Shown here piece after piece: positions 8,849 to 17,507 of a DNA stretch of 62,738 nucleotides. Where the stretch lies: NCBI GenBank assembly GCA_964414755.1, contig CAYPXH010000005.1:1-62738 (forward strand). Direction: 5' to 3'. The stretch's first letter is position 1, and every line of letters begins with the position of its first letter. The notes beneath the pieces were generated by a model. It did not search any database and was not told the DNA's origin. It saw only the letters and a program-made list of their open reading frames with translations. This stretch comes from JAEUKQ01 sp964414755. GTDB lineage: Bacteria; Pseudomonadota; Alphaproteobacteria; JAEUKQ01. The position numbers and the translations under genes were made by a program.

Positions 8849-9771
8849 TTTGTCACCGTTTGTTTATTTTGTAGATATTGAAAAATAAAAATCGGGACAA
8901 CTAAAACCAATAAAATCATCATGGCTAAAGTGGAAGCCATCGGCCAGTCATAGCTAAAAACACTACGAACTTGTTGACCAATTAATGGACTGCTTGAGTC
9001 GCCTAGTAATTCCGGGATGACGAACTCGCCAACTGCCGGAATAAATACAAGTAAACAACCAGCTATAATGCCGGGCATCGTTAGGGGAACAGTAATTGCA
9101 AAAAATGTATTTGTTGGTTTGCTTCCTAAATCCGCGGCTGCTTCAAGAAGTGTGTTATCAAGCTTTTCCAAAGTTGCATAAAGTGGTAGGATCATAAAGG
9201 GTAAGTATGAATATACGATACCAATATAAACGGCCAGGTCACTATAAAGAATGTCAAGGGGTTTATCAATAACTCCAAGCCACATAAGGAAACCGTTTAA
9301 AAGACCATTCTCCTTACCTAGTATACCAATCCAAGCATAAACACGTATCAAAAAAGATGTCCAGAATGGTAAAATAACCATCATCAACAAGGTGTTACGC
9401 CAGCGATCTGGACTTCGAGCAATACCATAAGCCATCGGAAAACCGATTAATAAGCAGCAAAGTGTCGATATTGTCGCAATTTTAACAGAATTAACGATTG
9501 ATAAAATATAAATCTGATCTTCAGTCAATGCTTGGTAATTACCAAAATATAAATTTAGCTGAAGGCCATTTTCTGTCGATGTAATAATAGGGGTGTGTGG
9601 TGGTTGCTGAAAGTCGACTGGTTGGGTCAGGCTGATAAAAAAGATTAAAATGAATGGCAGTAAAAAAAACAACGTGAGCCAGAAATAAGGTATAAAAATC
9701 GTAACCGAAGACCCGTCGGGTTTTATTTTTTGTAAAAATGAAACCAAGTTTTTTTGTTTTGTGGTTGCCAA
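8845..9771 (-). CDS. potH: Polyamine ABC transporter permease, PotH/PotB-like
   Basis: First membrane subunit of the polyamine importer, 308 residues. It has an N-terminal transmembrane helix, then a periplasmic stretch (about residues 50-90), then the five-helix core with the LPFWTSFLIRVYAWIGILG segment typical of PotB/PotH. The EAA loop reads LEAAADLGSKPTNTFFAITVP. It overlaps potI by 4 bp and lies 36 bp downstream of the ATPase gene, consistent with one operon. The substrate class follows from the family and neighbours, not from any single residue. Confidence 0.93.
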   Translation of the reverse strand: MATTKQKNLVSFLQKIKPDGSSVTIFIPYFWLTLFFLLPFILIFFISLTQPVDFQQPPHTPIITSTENGLQLNLYFGNYQALTEDQIYILSIVNSVKIATISTLCCLLIGFPMAYGIARSPDRWRNTLLMMVILPFWTSFLIRVYAWIGILGKENGLLNGFLMWLGVIDKPLDILYSDLAVYIGIVYSYLPFMILPLYATLEKLDNTLLEAAADLGSKPTNTFFAITVPLTMPGIIAGCLLVFIPAVGEFVIPELLGDSSSPLIGQQVRSVFSYDWPMASTLAMMILLVLVVPIFIFQYLQNKQTVTK

Positions 9772-9807
9772 GATAATTTCTGCCTATTACTTGTTGCTTT
9801 TTAAGCT

Positions 9808-10947
9808 TTAACTATGAAGTACAACACCACTTGTTGATAGCCATGATAAATATACGTGGTCATCCCAGGTCAATCTATTCTCGCTTGACCGCACCTGGTT
9901 TGGCATAGTTACTTTAACAATCTTGCCAGTTTCAAGCTTAACCAGGTAGACTGACAAGTTTCCCATATAAGCAACTTCTTTAATAATGCCTTTTAGTTGA
10001 TTACGTGTTTCTGCTGGTGCTGTGCGGCTTGCTACAATTTTCTCAGGACGTACAGCGACCCAAACTTCTGCCCCAGGAGCACAAGCAATTCCATGGCTAA
10101 TATATAAATCAGCATTTGCTTCATCTGAATGAAGCAAAACATAGTCTGGCTCATCTTCAATAACACGGCCGGCAAAAATGTTCACCGAACCTATAAAATT
10201 TGCAACCATCCTTGTGCCAGGAAATTCATATATTTCTTGTGGTGTGCCAATTTGGACAATCTGGCCTGCGTTCATAACGCCAATACGTGTAGATAGAGTC
10301 ATGGCTTCTTCTTGGTCATGCGTTACTACAACAAAAGTAATTCCCAGCTTTTCTTGAATATTCATCAACTCAAACTGGGTTTGTTCCCGCAGTCTTTTAT
10401 CTAGTGCCCCCAAGGGTTCGTCAAGTAAAAGCAATTTTGGTCTTTTAACAAGCGCCCTAGCCAGTGCAACTCGCTGTCTTTGACCGCCAGATAACTGGTG
10501 TGGTTTCCGTTTAGCATATGGTTTCATTTGAACCAGGTCTAATATATCGGCAACACGTTCGGCGATCAATGAACGGGCAAGACCATCTTGCTTTAATCCG
10601 AAGGCAATATTTTTTTCAACCGTCATGTGCGGGAAAAGAGCATAAGATTGAAACATCATGTTTGTTGGTCGTTCATAAGGCGGTACCGTAGCCATATCAA
10701 CATCATCAATAAAAATTTTGCCTGACGTAGGTGTTTCTAAACCCGCCAGCATGCGCAATAATGTTGTTTTTCCGCATCCAGAACCACCTAACAGCGAAAA
10801 AAGCTCGCTTTTATAAATCGATAGTGATACATCGTTAACTGCAGTGAACTCCCCAAACTTTTTTACCAAATGTTCAATACGAATATAGGGTTTGCTACTT
10901 TTATCACGCCAAGGTTCTGGGCTACCAGGTTTACCTTTTTCTGACAT
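9808..10947 (-). CDS. potG: Polyamine ABC transporter ATP-binding protein, PotG/PotA-like
   Basis: Cytosolic ATPase that powers the importer, 379 residues. Walker A GGSGCGK is at 54-60, the signature LSGGQRQRVALARAL at about 150, and Walker B LLLLDEPLGALD with the H-loop VTHDQEEAMTLS follow. The C-terminal third carries a TOBE-type regulatory domain, as in PotA/PotG. The start at 10947 gives a roughly 20-residue charged N-terminal extension like that of PotG. It sits 36 bp upstream of potH; the binding-protein gene lies upstream beyond a terminator. Confidence 0.94.
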   Translation of the reverse strand: MSEKGKPGSPEPWRDKSSKPYIRIEHLVKKFGEFTAVNDVSLSIYKSELFSLLGGSGCGKTTLLRMLAGLETPTSGKIFIDDVDMATVPPYERPTNMMFQSYALFPHMTVEKNIAFGLKQDGLARSLIAERVADILDLVQMKPYAKRKPHQLSGGQRQRVALARALVKRPKLLLLDEPLGALDKRLREQTQFELMNIQEKLGITFVVVTHDQEEAMTLSTRIGVMNAGQIVQIGTPQEIYEFPGTRMVANFIGSVNIFAGRVIEDEPDYVLLHSDEANADLYISHGIACAPGAEVWVAVRPEKIVASRTAPAETRNQLKGIIKEVAYMGNLSVYLVKLETGKIVKVTMPNQVRSSENRLTWDDHVYLSWLSTSGVVLHS

Positions 10948-11063
10948 ATCTAAATCCTAATATCTGTTGTTTTGCTACATCTCATGTAACCAAGAATTCT
11001 TTTACTTGGCTAGATTTTTTTTTATTAAATTATGTCAATGCAATAGGTGTATCTAAACAAACA

Positions 11064-11089
11064 AAAAGCCCTGCGATACAGGGCTTTTT
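11064..11089. terminator. Terminator after the polyamine-binding protein gene
   Basis: Arms AAAAAGCCCTG and CAGGGCTTTTT form an 11-bp stem with a 4-5 nt loop, about 10 bp after the stop of the leftward potF-like gene. Its place inside the operon would let the binding protein be made in excess, with readthrough into potGHI. Confidence 0.85.
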
Positions 11090-11098
11090 ATAGAAGAA

Positions 11099-12196
11099 TT
11101 ACCGACCGGTTTTTACGCGCGTCCAGCTTCTTGTGCGTTGCCGCTTTAAATCACCGCTCGCTTCTTTATCGCTAAATAAACGTGCCATCACATCGGCAGG
11201 TGGGTAAACACCCGGATTGTTTAGAATTTTCTGATCAACATAAGCTTTAGCAGCCATGTTAGGACTTGCGTAGGTTACAAAATTAACACCATCCGCTGCA
11301 ATTTGTGGATCCAATAAAAAGTTAATAAATGCGTGTGCTTCCTTAGGATGCGGGGCATCTTTGGGAATCGCAATCGAGTCAATCCAAAGTTGCGTACCTT
11401 CTTTAGGAATATGATAGGCAACGGTTACATTTTTAGCGGCTTCTTCTGCTCTTGTTGCTGCAATCAAAATATCGCCACTATAACCAAGCGCCATACAAAT
11501 GTTACCATTCGCTAAGTCTTCTATATATCTTGAAGAATGGAAATATTTAATATATGGGCGAACGGCAAGCAACGTTTTTTCAGCTAGATCATAATCTTCT
11601 TTTTTACTGCTATGTGGGTCCTTACCCAGATAGTTCAGGACAATTTGAAATATGTCGCTGGGTGAATCCAGCATAGCAATACCACAATCTGCAAACTTTT
11701 GAGCGAATTCTGGTTTAAAAATTATATCAAGGCTGTTAACTGGTGCATTCGGCATGCGTTTATTAATCATGTCAACATTAACACCAAGCCCGATTGTGCC
11801 CCAAAAATAAGGTACAGCATACTCATTTTTTGGGTCAAAATTACTTAAAGCCTTTAAAATTACTGGATCAATGTTTTTTAGATTGGGCAGAAGGCTTTTA
11901 TCAAGCCTTTGGTAAAGCCCTGCATTAATTTGTCGTACAAGAAAGCCACCGCTAGGCACCACAATATCATAACCCGTTTTGCCGGTTAACAACTTCGCAT
12001 CTAATGTTTCATTTGAATCGTAAACATCGTATACTACTTTGATTCCCGTGGCTTTGGTAAATTTTTCAATTGTATCCTTACCAATATAGTCAGACCAATT
12101 ATACACATGAACGACACGTTCCTGTGCAGCAAGATTATTGGTAACAAGAACAGCGCAAGTTATCGCTAAGAAAGACGATAATAATCTTTTTATCAT
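11099..12196 (-). CDS. potF: Periplasmic polyamine-binding protein, PotF/SpuD-like
   Basis: Captures putrescine or a related polyamine in the periplasm and delivers it to PotGHI. It has 365 residues with a signal peptide (positive MIKRLL, hydrophobic core, cleavage near LAAQE). The mature start RVVHVYNWSDYIGKDTIEKF is the hallmark of the PotF/PotD family, followed by the VYDSNETLDAKLL region. The C-terminus ends after a short basic tail. It is flanked by terminators on both sides (11064 and 12350), so it may be a separate, abundant transcript. Which polyamine it prefers cannot be read without structure comparison. Confidence 0.94.
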   Translation of the reverse strand: MIKRLLSSFLAITCAVLVTNNLAAQERVVHVYNWSDYIGKDTIEKFTKATGIKVVYDVYDSNETLDAKLLTGKTGYDIVVPSGGFLVRQINAGLYQRLDKSLLPNLKNIDPVILKALSNFDPKNEYAVPYFWGTIGLGVNVDMINKRMPNAPVNSLDIIFKPEFAQKFADCGIAMLDSPSDIFQIVLNYLGKDPHSSKKEDYDLAEKTLLAVRPYIKYFHSSRYIEDLANGNICMALGYSGDILIAATRAEEAAKNVTVAYHIPKEGTQLWIDSIAIPKDAPHPKEAHAFINFLLDPQIAADGVNFVTYASPNMAAKAYVDQKILNNPGVYPPADVMARLFSDKEASGDLKRQRTRSWTRVKTGR

Positions 12197-12349
12197 TATT
12201 ATTTTCCCACGTTTAAATTAACTTTAATGAATAACCAAAAGAACTTTAATATATGGCGCATGTTACAGATAAAATATAAGCGCGATTAGGTTCATTAAAT
12301 AACAAAAGAAAAATAAAAACAATTGCTTATTTTATCATCCATTTTACTG

Positions 12350-12377
12350 TAAATAATAAGGCCGGCTTTTGCCGGCC
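12350..12377 (-). terminator. Terminator after the glutamylpolyamine synthetase gene
   Basis: On the minus strand a GC-rich 7-bp stem GGCCGGC/GCCGGCC with loop AAAA is followed by TTATTATTT. It lies 17 bp past the puuA-like stop codon. Confidence 0.8.
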
Positions 12378-12393
12378 TTTTAAAGTTTTAATA

Positions 12394-13842
12394 TTAAACA
12401 TTAAGCAATAAATGCTCACGTTCCCAAGAACTAATTACTTTTTGATAGGCATCAAGCTCTGCCCGTTTCACGGCAGCAAAAACTTCGACGAATTTATCCC
12501 CAAGAACACTGCGAACGCTTTTGTTTGATTCAAAACGTTGTAAAGCATCATTAAGAGTTCTAGGCAATGTATGTTTTAGGCGATACGCGCTACCATCAAT
12601 TTGTTCGGTTGGTGTTAGTTTTTCAACCATCCCCAAATACCCACATGCCAATGAAGCAGCCATGGCAAGATATGGGTTGGCATCAGCACCAGCAAGCCGG
12701 TTTTCAATGCGCCTTCCTTCTGGTGGAGCAATAGGAACACGAAGGCCAACAGTCCTGTTATCAATACCCCAATGCACGTTGATGGGTGCATCGTAATATG
12801 GTTGCAGACGACGATAAGAGTTTACGTTCGGGCCTAGTAGTGGCATGGTAAATGGTAAATATCTCTGTAATCCAGCCACGTGAGATCGAAATAACGGGGA
12901 GTCTTTACCATTTGCGGCATTTGCAAACAAATTTTGGCCATTTTTAAGGTCAACCACAGATTGATGAATATGCATGGCACTACCTGGTTCATTGGCCAAT
13001 GGTTTTGCCATAAAGGTAGCATAAACATTATGTCGTAAGGCTGTTTGACGAACAGTTCTTTTAAATAGAAAAGTCATGTCCGCTAAGCGCATTGCGTCGC
13101 CATGATTAAAATTGATTTCCATCTGGGCTGCGCCAGCTTCATGGGTTAAGGTATCAATATCAATATCTTGTGCTTCACAAAAATCATAGACTTCTTCAAA
13201 AATGGGATCAAATTCGTTAACTGCATCGATCCCATAAGATTGCCGGCCTGTCTCCGGCCGTCCTGAACGGCCAATTGGTGGCGAAAGTGGTAGATCAGGG
13301 TCGGTATTAACTTGCACCAAGAAAAATTCTAGCTCGGGGGCAACAATTGGTTGCCAGCCTTTGGCATGATAAAGATCTAAAATGCACTTTAAAATATGCC
13401 GCGGGGCAAATTCAATAGGACGCCCATTATTATAATAGCAGTCACAAATAACCTGGGCAGTTGGGGCGCCATACCAGGGAACAACACGAATAGTCTCGGC
13501 TGCAGGGTGTAGGTTAATGTCATGATCCTGCGGACCCATTAGGCTATCTTCGATGTCGGCATATTCCCCAGTAACTGTTTGTATAAAAAGGCTTTCCGGC
13601 AGACGTAGACTATTTTGCTCAACACTTTTTAAAAATTTTGTAGCAGGCAAAATCTTTCCCCGGGCAATACCCGACATGTCAGGAACTAAACACTCGACTT
13701 CTTCAATTTTTCTTTCAGCAAGCCATTGCTGCAGGTATTTAAGACCATTTTTTGCATCTTGATGGCCATTTTTTAATTCCTGTGCGGTTTTTGTACTGCG
13801 ATATGTTTTTTTTGTTTTATCTTCTTTAGACGGTGTAGACAT
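12394..13842 (-). CDS. puuA: Gamma-glutamylpolyamine synthetase, PuuA-like glutamine synthetase family
   Basis: ATP-dependent ligation of glutamate to a polyamine amino group, the first step of the glutamylated putrescine route. The 482 residues contain the glutamine synthetase beta-grasp part and catalytic domain. The metal-ligand APELEFFLV block, MEINFNHGD, the HIHQS motif and NRTVGLRVP with RRIENRLAGADANPYLAMAA are visible. The short catabolic PuuA/SpuI-type features and the neighbours argue against a nitrogen-assimilation GlnA; the adenylylation loop of GlnA is not apparent. The first 30 residues are Lys/Thr-rich. It heads the leftward polyamine cluster. Partner PuuB and PuuD are not in the window. 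Confidence 0.87.
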   Translation of the reverse strand: MSTPSKEDKTKKTYRSTKTAQELKNGHQDAKNGLKYLQQWLAERKIEEVECLVPDMSGIARGKILPATKFLKSVEQNSLRLPESLFIQTVTGEYADIEDSLMGPQDHDINLHPAAETIRVVPWYGAPTAQVICDCYYNNGRPIEFAPRHILKCILDLYHAKGWQPIVAPELEFFLVQVNTDPDLPLSPPIGRSGRPETGRQSYGIDAVNEFDPIFEEVYDFCEAQDIDIDTLTHEAGAAQMEINFNHGDAMRLADMTFLFKRTVRQTALRHNVYATFMAKPLANEPGSAMHIHQSVVDLKNGQNLFANAANGKDSPLFRSHVAGLQRYLPFTMPLLGPNVNSYRRLQPYYDAPINVHWGIDNRTVGLRVPIAPPEGRRIENRLAGADANPYLAMAASLACGYLGMVEKLTPTEQIDGSAYRLKHTLPRTLNDALQRFESNKSVRSVLGDKFVEVFAAVKRAELDAYQKVISSWEREHLLLNV

Positions 13843-14239
13843 GATTAAGTGATCCGATAAAAATAAATTATAAAAAAGCGGGCTATCAAAAAAAGTGACT
13901 TTATTTTTGGAACCCTAAAATTTTGAATATGACTTAACGATGTCTACTAATGAGGGCCAGAACGCAAAATTTTTTGTAATGATAACATTGTATCTCCCCA
14001 AGCCCATGAAATTCTTAAGCCTGTTAAATTTTTTGGCAAATAAACTCAATCAACTAAAATCAAACATAATTTACCTTAATCTAGCTAACTTCTTTAAAAT
14101 TGGCAAGGTTAGGCAAATTTTGGTTGTGGGAACATAATTAGCAGAACTTATTTTAAGATCATAAAACTTGATTGTGCTAAAGTTTTTTGACTATAGTGCT
14201 GTTGTTCTTATCAACACAAAGACCAGGTAAAGGAAAAAG
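13843..14239. other. Divergent promoter region between puuA and gatC
   Basis: About 397 bp, AT-rich, with no convincing gene. A 65-codon frame at 13940-14137 lacks a ribosome-binding site and any recognisable feature. The region should carry the leftward puuA promoter and the rightward gatC promoter (see 14168-14197). Confidence 0.5.
14168..14197 (+). promoter_or_regulatory. Candidate sigma-70 promoter of gatCAB
   Basis: TTGATT (14168-14173) and TATAGT (14192-14197) with an 18-bp spacer lie about 43 bp before the gatC start, which has its own AGGAAAAAG ribosome-binding site. A visual match. Confidence 0.5.
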
Positions 14240-14527
14240 ATGTCAATCGACCACAACACCGTTAAGAAAATTGCAACACTAGCAAAAATTCGTCTTACAC
14301 CTGAAGAAGTACAATCTTATGGTCAAGAATTGCAGCAAATTCTAAAATGGATAGAACAATTGCAAGAAGCCAAAATTCCTAACGGCGTTTTACCCGACCC
14401 TTCAATGAAGCCCGAGTTGCAGCGGCGTTCAGATCAGGTAACAGATGGTGGAAATACCGACAAAGTGTTGCTCAATGCACCTGAAAAAGCTTATGATTTT
14501 TTCTGTGTGCCCAAGGTTGTTGAATAG
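14240..14527 (+). CDS. gatC: Asp/Glu-tRNA amidotransferase subunit C
   Basis: Small stabilising subunit of the GatCAB enzyme that converts Glu-tRNA(Gln) and/or Asp-tRNA(Asn) to the amide form. It has 95 residues, the normal size. It begins with the conserved pattern VKKIATLAKIRLTPEEVQSYGQELQQILKWIEQL and ends with the typical PEKAYDFFCVPKVVE. It starts the gatCAB operon, 12 bp ahead of gatA. Confidence 0.96.
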   Translation: MSIDHNTVKKIATLAKIRLTPEEVQSYGQELQQILKWIEQLQEAKIPNGVLPDPSMKPELQRRSDQVTDGGNTDKVLLNAPEKAYDFFCVPKVVE

Positions 14528-14539
14528 GGGGGGTGGATT

Positions 14540-16021
14540 ATGACAGAATCTCTTGTTAATTTAACTTTAGTACAGGCACTTGATGGTCTTAAGAAAAAAA
14601 GCTTTTCAAGTGTTGAATTAACGCATGCATATTTAGCCAACATGCAACAGAAACGCAATTTGAATGCCTATATTTCTGAAACACCAGATAAAGCATTGGC
14701 TATGGCAAAACAATCTGATCAGCGTCGGGTTAAGGGTATGGTCGGATTACTTGAAGGAATCCCTGTTGCAATTAAAGATTTATTTTGTACTGAAGGTGTA
14801 AAAACAACAGCTGCTTCGCGCATTCTTGAGAACTTTATTCCCACATATGAATCTACAGTAACTCAAAATATTTGGAAAAAAGGGGCTGTTTTGTTGGGTA
14901 AAACCAATTTGGATGAGTTTGCTATGGGATCATCTAATATAACAAGCCACTTTGGGCCTGTGATTAGTCCTTGGAAACATGGTAGTGATCGTTATAAAAA
15001 ACTTGTGCCAGGGGGTTCTTCAGGTGGTTCTGCGGCTGCTGTTTCTGCTAGGTTAGCGGTTGCAGCAACTGGTACCGACACCGGAGGGTCAATTCGTCAA
15101 CCAGCGGCTTTTGTAGGTATCGTTGGGCTAAAACCGACATATGGATTATGTTCACGCTGGGGTATTGTTGCTTTTGCTTCTTCTTTGGACCAAGCAGGTC
15201 CAATGGCACGAACGGTTGGTGATACTGCTTTAATGTTGCAGGCTATGGCAGGTTATGATCCTCAGGATTCAACATCAGTAAATACTCAGGTGCCAGACTA
15301 TTTTGCGGCGCTAAAGAATTACTCATTACGTGGCCTGAAAATTGGTATCCCTAAGGAATATGTTGTGCCAGGAATGGCCCCTGAGATAGAAAAATTATGG
15401 CAACAGGGAATGAACTGGTTAAAATCTGCCGGCGCTGAGATACAAGAAGTTCAACTGCCCCATACCAAATATGCATTGCCAACTTATTATATTATTGCTC
15501 CGGCTGAGGCATCCTCTAATCTTGCCCGGTATGATGGGGTACGCTATGGGCTACGTATTCCTGCACAAACCCTTGACGACATGTACGAATTAACGCGCGC
15601 AGCTGGTTTTGGACGCGAGGTAAAGCGCCGTATTTTAATAGGTACCTATGTGTTATCAGCTGGTTATTATGACGCTTATTATGTCAAAGCGCAAAAGTTG
15701 CGCGCTCTTATTTTACAGGATTTTCAAGAAGCATATAAAAAAGTTGATGTTATTTTAACACCAACAGCCCCAACCCAAGCTTTTGGTCTTGGTGAAAAAA
15801 CGAGTGACCCAATATCGATGTATTTAAATGATGTATTTACAGTACCAGTAAATTTGGCTGGATTGCCAGCTATATCGGTACCAGTTGGACTTTCTTCCGA
15901 TAAATTACCACTTGGATTACAGCTTATTGGCAAACCTTTTGGCGAGACAACACTGCTTCAAGTAGCGCATCAACTTGAAAAAAATGCGTCACTTAAGAAT
16001 GATCCAGACTTGGGAGAATAA
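14540..16021 (+). CDS. gatA: Asp/Glu-tRNA amidotransferase subunit A (amidase)
   Basis: Glutaminase subunit that releases ammonia for transamidation on GatB. It has 493 residues. The amidase-signature catalytic triad is complete: Lys79 (VAIKDLF), the cis-Ser in the GGSSGGS block at 159-164, and the nucleophile Ser184 in DTGGSIRQPAAF. The ribosome-binding site GGGGGGTGG precedes the ATG. It is followed at once by gatB with a 1-bp gap. Confidence 0.97.
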   Translation: MTESLVNLTLVQALDGLKKKSFSSVELTHAYLANMQQKRNLNAYISETPDKALAMAKQSDQRRVKGMVGLLEGIPVAIKDLFCTEGVKTTAASRILENFIPTYESTVTQNIWKKGAVLLGKTNLDEFAMGSSNITSHFGPVISPWKHGSDRYKKLVPGGSSGGSAAAVSARLAVAATGTDTGGSIRQPAAFVGIVGLKPTYGLCSRWGIVAFASSLDQAGPMARTVGDTALMLQAMAGYDPQDSTSVNTQVPDYFAALKNYSLRGLKIGIPKEYVVPGMAPEIEKLWQQGMNWLKSAGAEIQEVQLPHTKYALPTYYIIAPAEASSNLARYDGVRYGLRIPAQTLDDMYELTRAAGFGREVKRRILIGTYVLSAGYYDAYYVKAQKLRALILQDFQEAYKKVDVILTPTAPTQAFGLGEKTSDPISMYLNDVFTVPVNLAGLPAISVPVGLSSDKLPLGLQLIGKPFGETTLLQVAHQLEKNASLKNDPDLGE

Positions 16022-16022
16022 A

Positions 16023-17489
16023 ATGCCAGAAACCAATAATAACTTAATCCATGGAAAAACTGGTCTTTGGGAAATTGTTATGGGCCTTGAGGTTCATGCA
16101 CAAATATCATCGCAATCAAAGTTATTTTCAGGTGCTGCAACTGACTTCGGTGCAGAGCCTAATACGCAGGTTAGCTTGGTTGATGCTGCAATGCCAGGGA
16201 TGTTACCAGTAATTAATGCTTTTTGTATCGAACAAGCCATTAAAACTGGCTTAGGGTTAAATGCTACGATTAATCTAAAATCCGTTTTTGATCGAAAAAA
16301 TTATTTTTATCCCGACCTGCCAGCTGGATATCAAATATCGCAATATTTGCATCCCATTGTTGGTAGTGGATACCTAATTATCGATTTAGCCAATGGACAA
16401 AGCAAAAAGATTCGCATAACCCGTCTTCATCTTGAACAAGATGCTGGCAAAAGCATTCATGATCAGCATCCACACAAAACGTATGTTGATTTGAATCGTG
16501 CTGGAATTGCCTTAATGGAAATTGTTAGTGAACCAGATTTGCGTTCCGCGGAGGAGGTTGCCGCATATTTAAAAAAATTACGAATGATTATGCGTTATTT
16601 GAAAACATGTGATGGGAATATGGAAGAGGGATCAATGCGTTGCGATATTAACGTATCGGTTCGGCGTCCTGGCGGTAATCTTGGGACTAGGTGCGAGATC
16701 AAAAACGTTAACTCCATCCGTTTTGCACAGCAAGCGATAGATTACGAGGCTCGTCGTCAAATTGATATTTTAGAAAATGGCGGTACTATTGAACAAGAAA
16801 CACGTCTTTTTGATGCAAATAAAGGTACAACACGCACGATGAGGTCAAAAGAGCATGCACCTGATTATAGGTATTTTCCTGATCCTGATCTTTTGCCATT
16901 GGTGCTTCAGAAAGAAGAAGTACAGCGTTTGAAAGATACGTTGATTGAGCTGCCTGATGCTAAAAAACAGCGTCTAATCGATCAATATGGTCTTTCTGCT
17001 TATGATGCAACTGTGTTGGTAAGTGAACCAGAAATCGCAGCATATTATGAAAAGCTGTTAAGTAAGAAAAGGGATCCCAAAGCTGCTGCTAATTGGCTAA
17101 TTGTTGAGCTTTTTGGTTATCTTAATAAAATTGGAAAAACCATTACTCAATCACCCATATCACCCGAACAACTGGGTGAATTAGTTGATCTAATTGGTGC
17201 GGGCGTGCTTTCTGGAAAGATGGCCAAAGATGTTTTTGTTGAAATGGCTGAAACAGGGCAAGCAGCTGGACAAATTGTATCAAAACGTGGCTTGCAGCAG
17301 GTTACAAATAGTAAAGAGATTGAACGAATTATCCACCAGGTATTACAAAATAATCCTGACAAGGTAGCTGAATACAAGTCCGGAAAAGATAAATTGTTTG
17401 GTTTTTTTGTCGGCCAGGTGATGAAAGCATCAGATGGCAAAGCCAACCCAGCTTTACTGAACGAACTTCTAAAAAAGGCCTTAGGCTGA
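16023..17489 (+). CDS. gatB: Asp/Glu-tRNA amidotransferase subunit B
   Basis: Kinase/transamidase subunit that binds the mischarged tRNA and activates the acid. The chosen ATG at 16023 follows GGGAG by a few bases and gives 488 residues beginning MPETNNNL. A longer reading from 15975 would overlap gatA and lacks a ribosome-binding site. The family block WEIVMGLEVHAQ is near the N-terminus, with YFYPDLPAGYQISQ, LEQDAGKS and RPGGNLGTRCEIKNVNS after it, and a YqeY-like tail domain at the C-terminus. Together with gatC and gatA it forms a complete enzyme, which suggests an indirect route to Gln-tRNA and perhaps Asn-tRNA. Confidence 0.97.
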   Translation: MPETNNNLIHGKTGLWEIVMGLEVHAQISSQSKLFSGAATDFGAEPNTQVSLVDAAMPGMLPVINAFCIEQAIKTGLGLNATINLKSVFDRKNYFYPDLPAGYQISQYLHPIVGSGYLIIDLANGQSKKIRITRLHLEQDAGKSIHDQHPHKTYVDLNRAGIALMEIVSEPDLRSAEEVAAYLKKLRMIMRYLKTCDGNMEEGSMRCDINVSVRRPGGNLGTRCEIKNVNSIRFAQQAIDYEARRQIDILENGGTIEQETRLFDANKGTTRTMRSKEHAPDYRYFPDPDLLPLVLQKEEVQRLKDTLIELPDAKKQRLIDQYGLSAYDATVLVSEPEIAAYYEKLLSKKRDPKAAANWLIVELFGYLNKIGKTITQSPISPEQLGELVDLIGAGVLSGKMAKDVFVEMAETGQAAGQIVSKRGLQQVTNSKEIERIIHQVLQNNPDKVAEYKSGKDKLFGFFVGQVMKASDGKANPALLNELLKKALG

Positions 17490-17507
17490 AGTCTTTTAAA
17501 ATTGGCT

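Noticed and set aside
13940..14137. 65-codon open frame in the puuA-gatC gap
   Set aside because: No ribosome-binding site, no recognisable domain, ordinary composition of AT-rich intergenic DNA; it overlaps the likely puuA promoter region.
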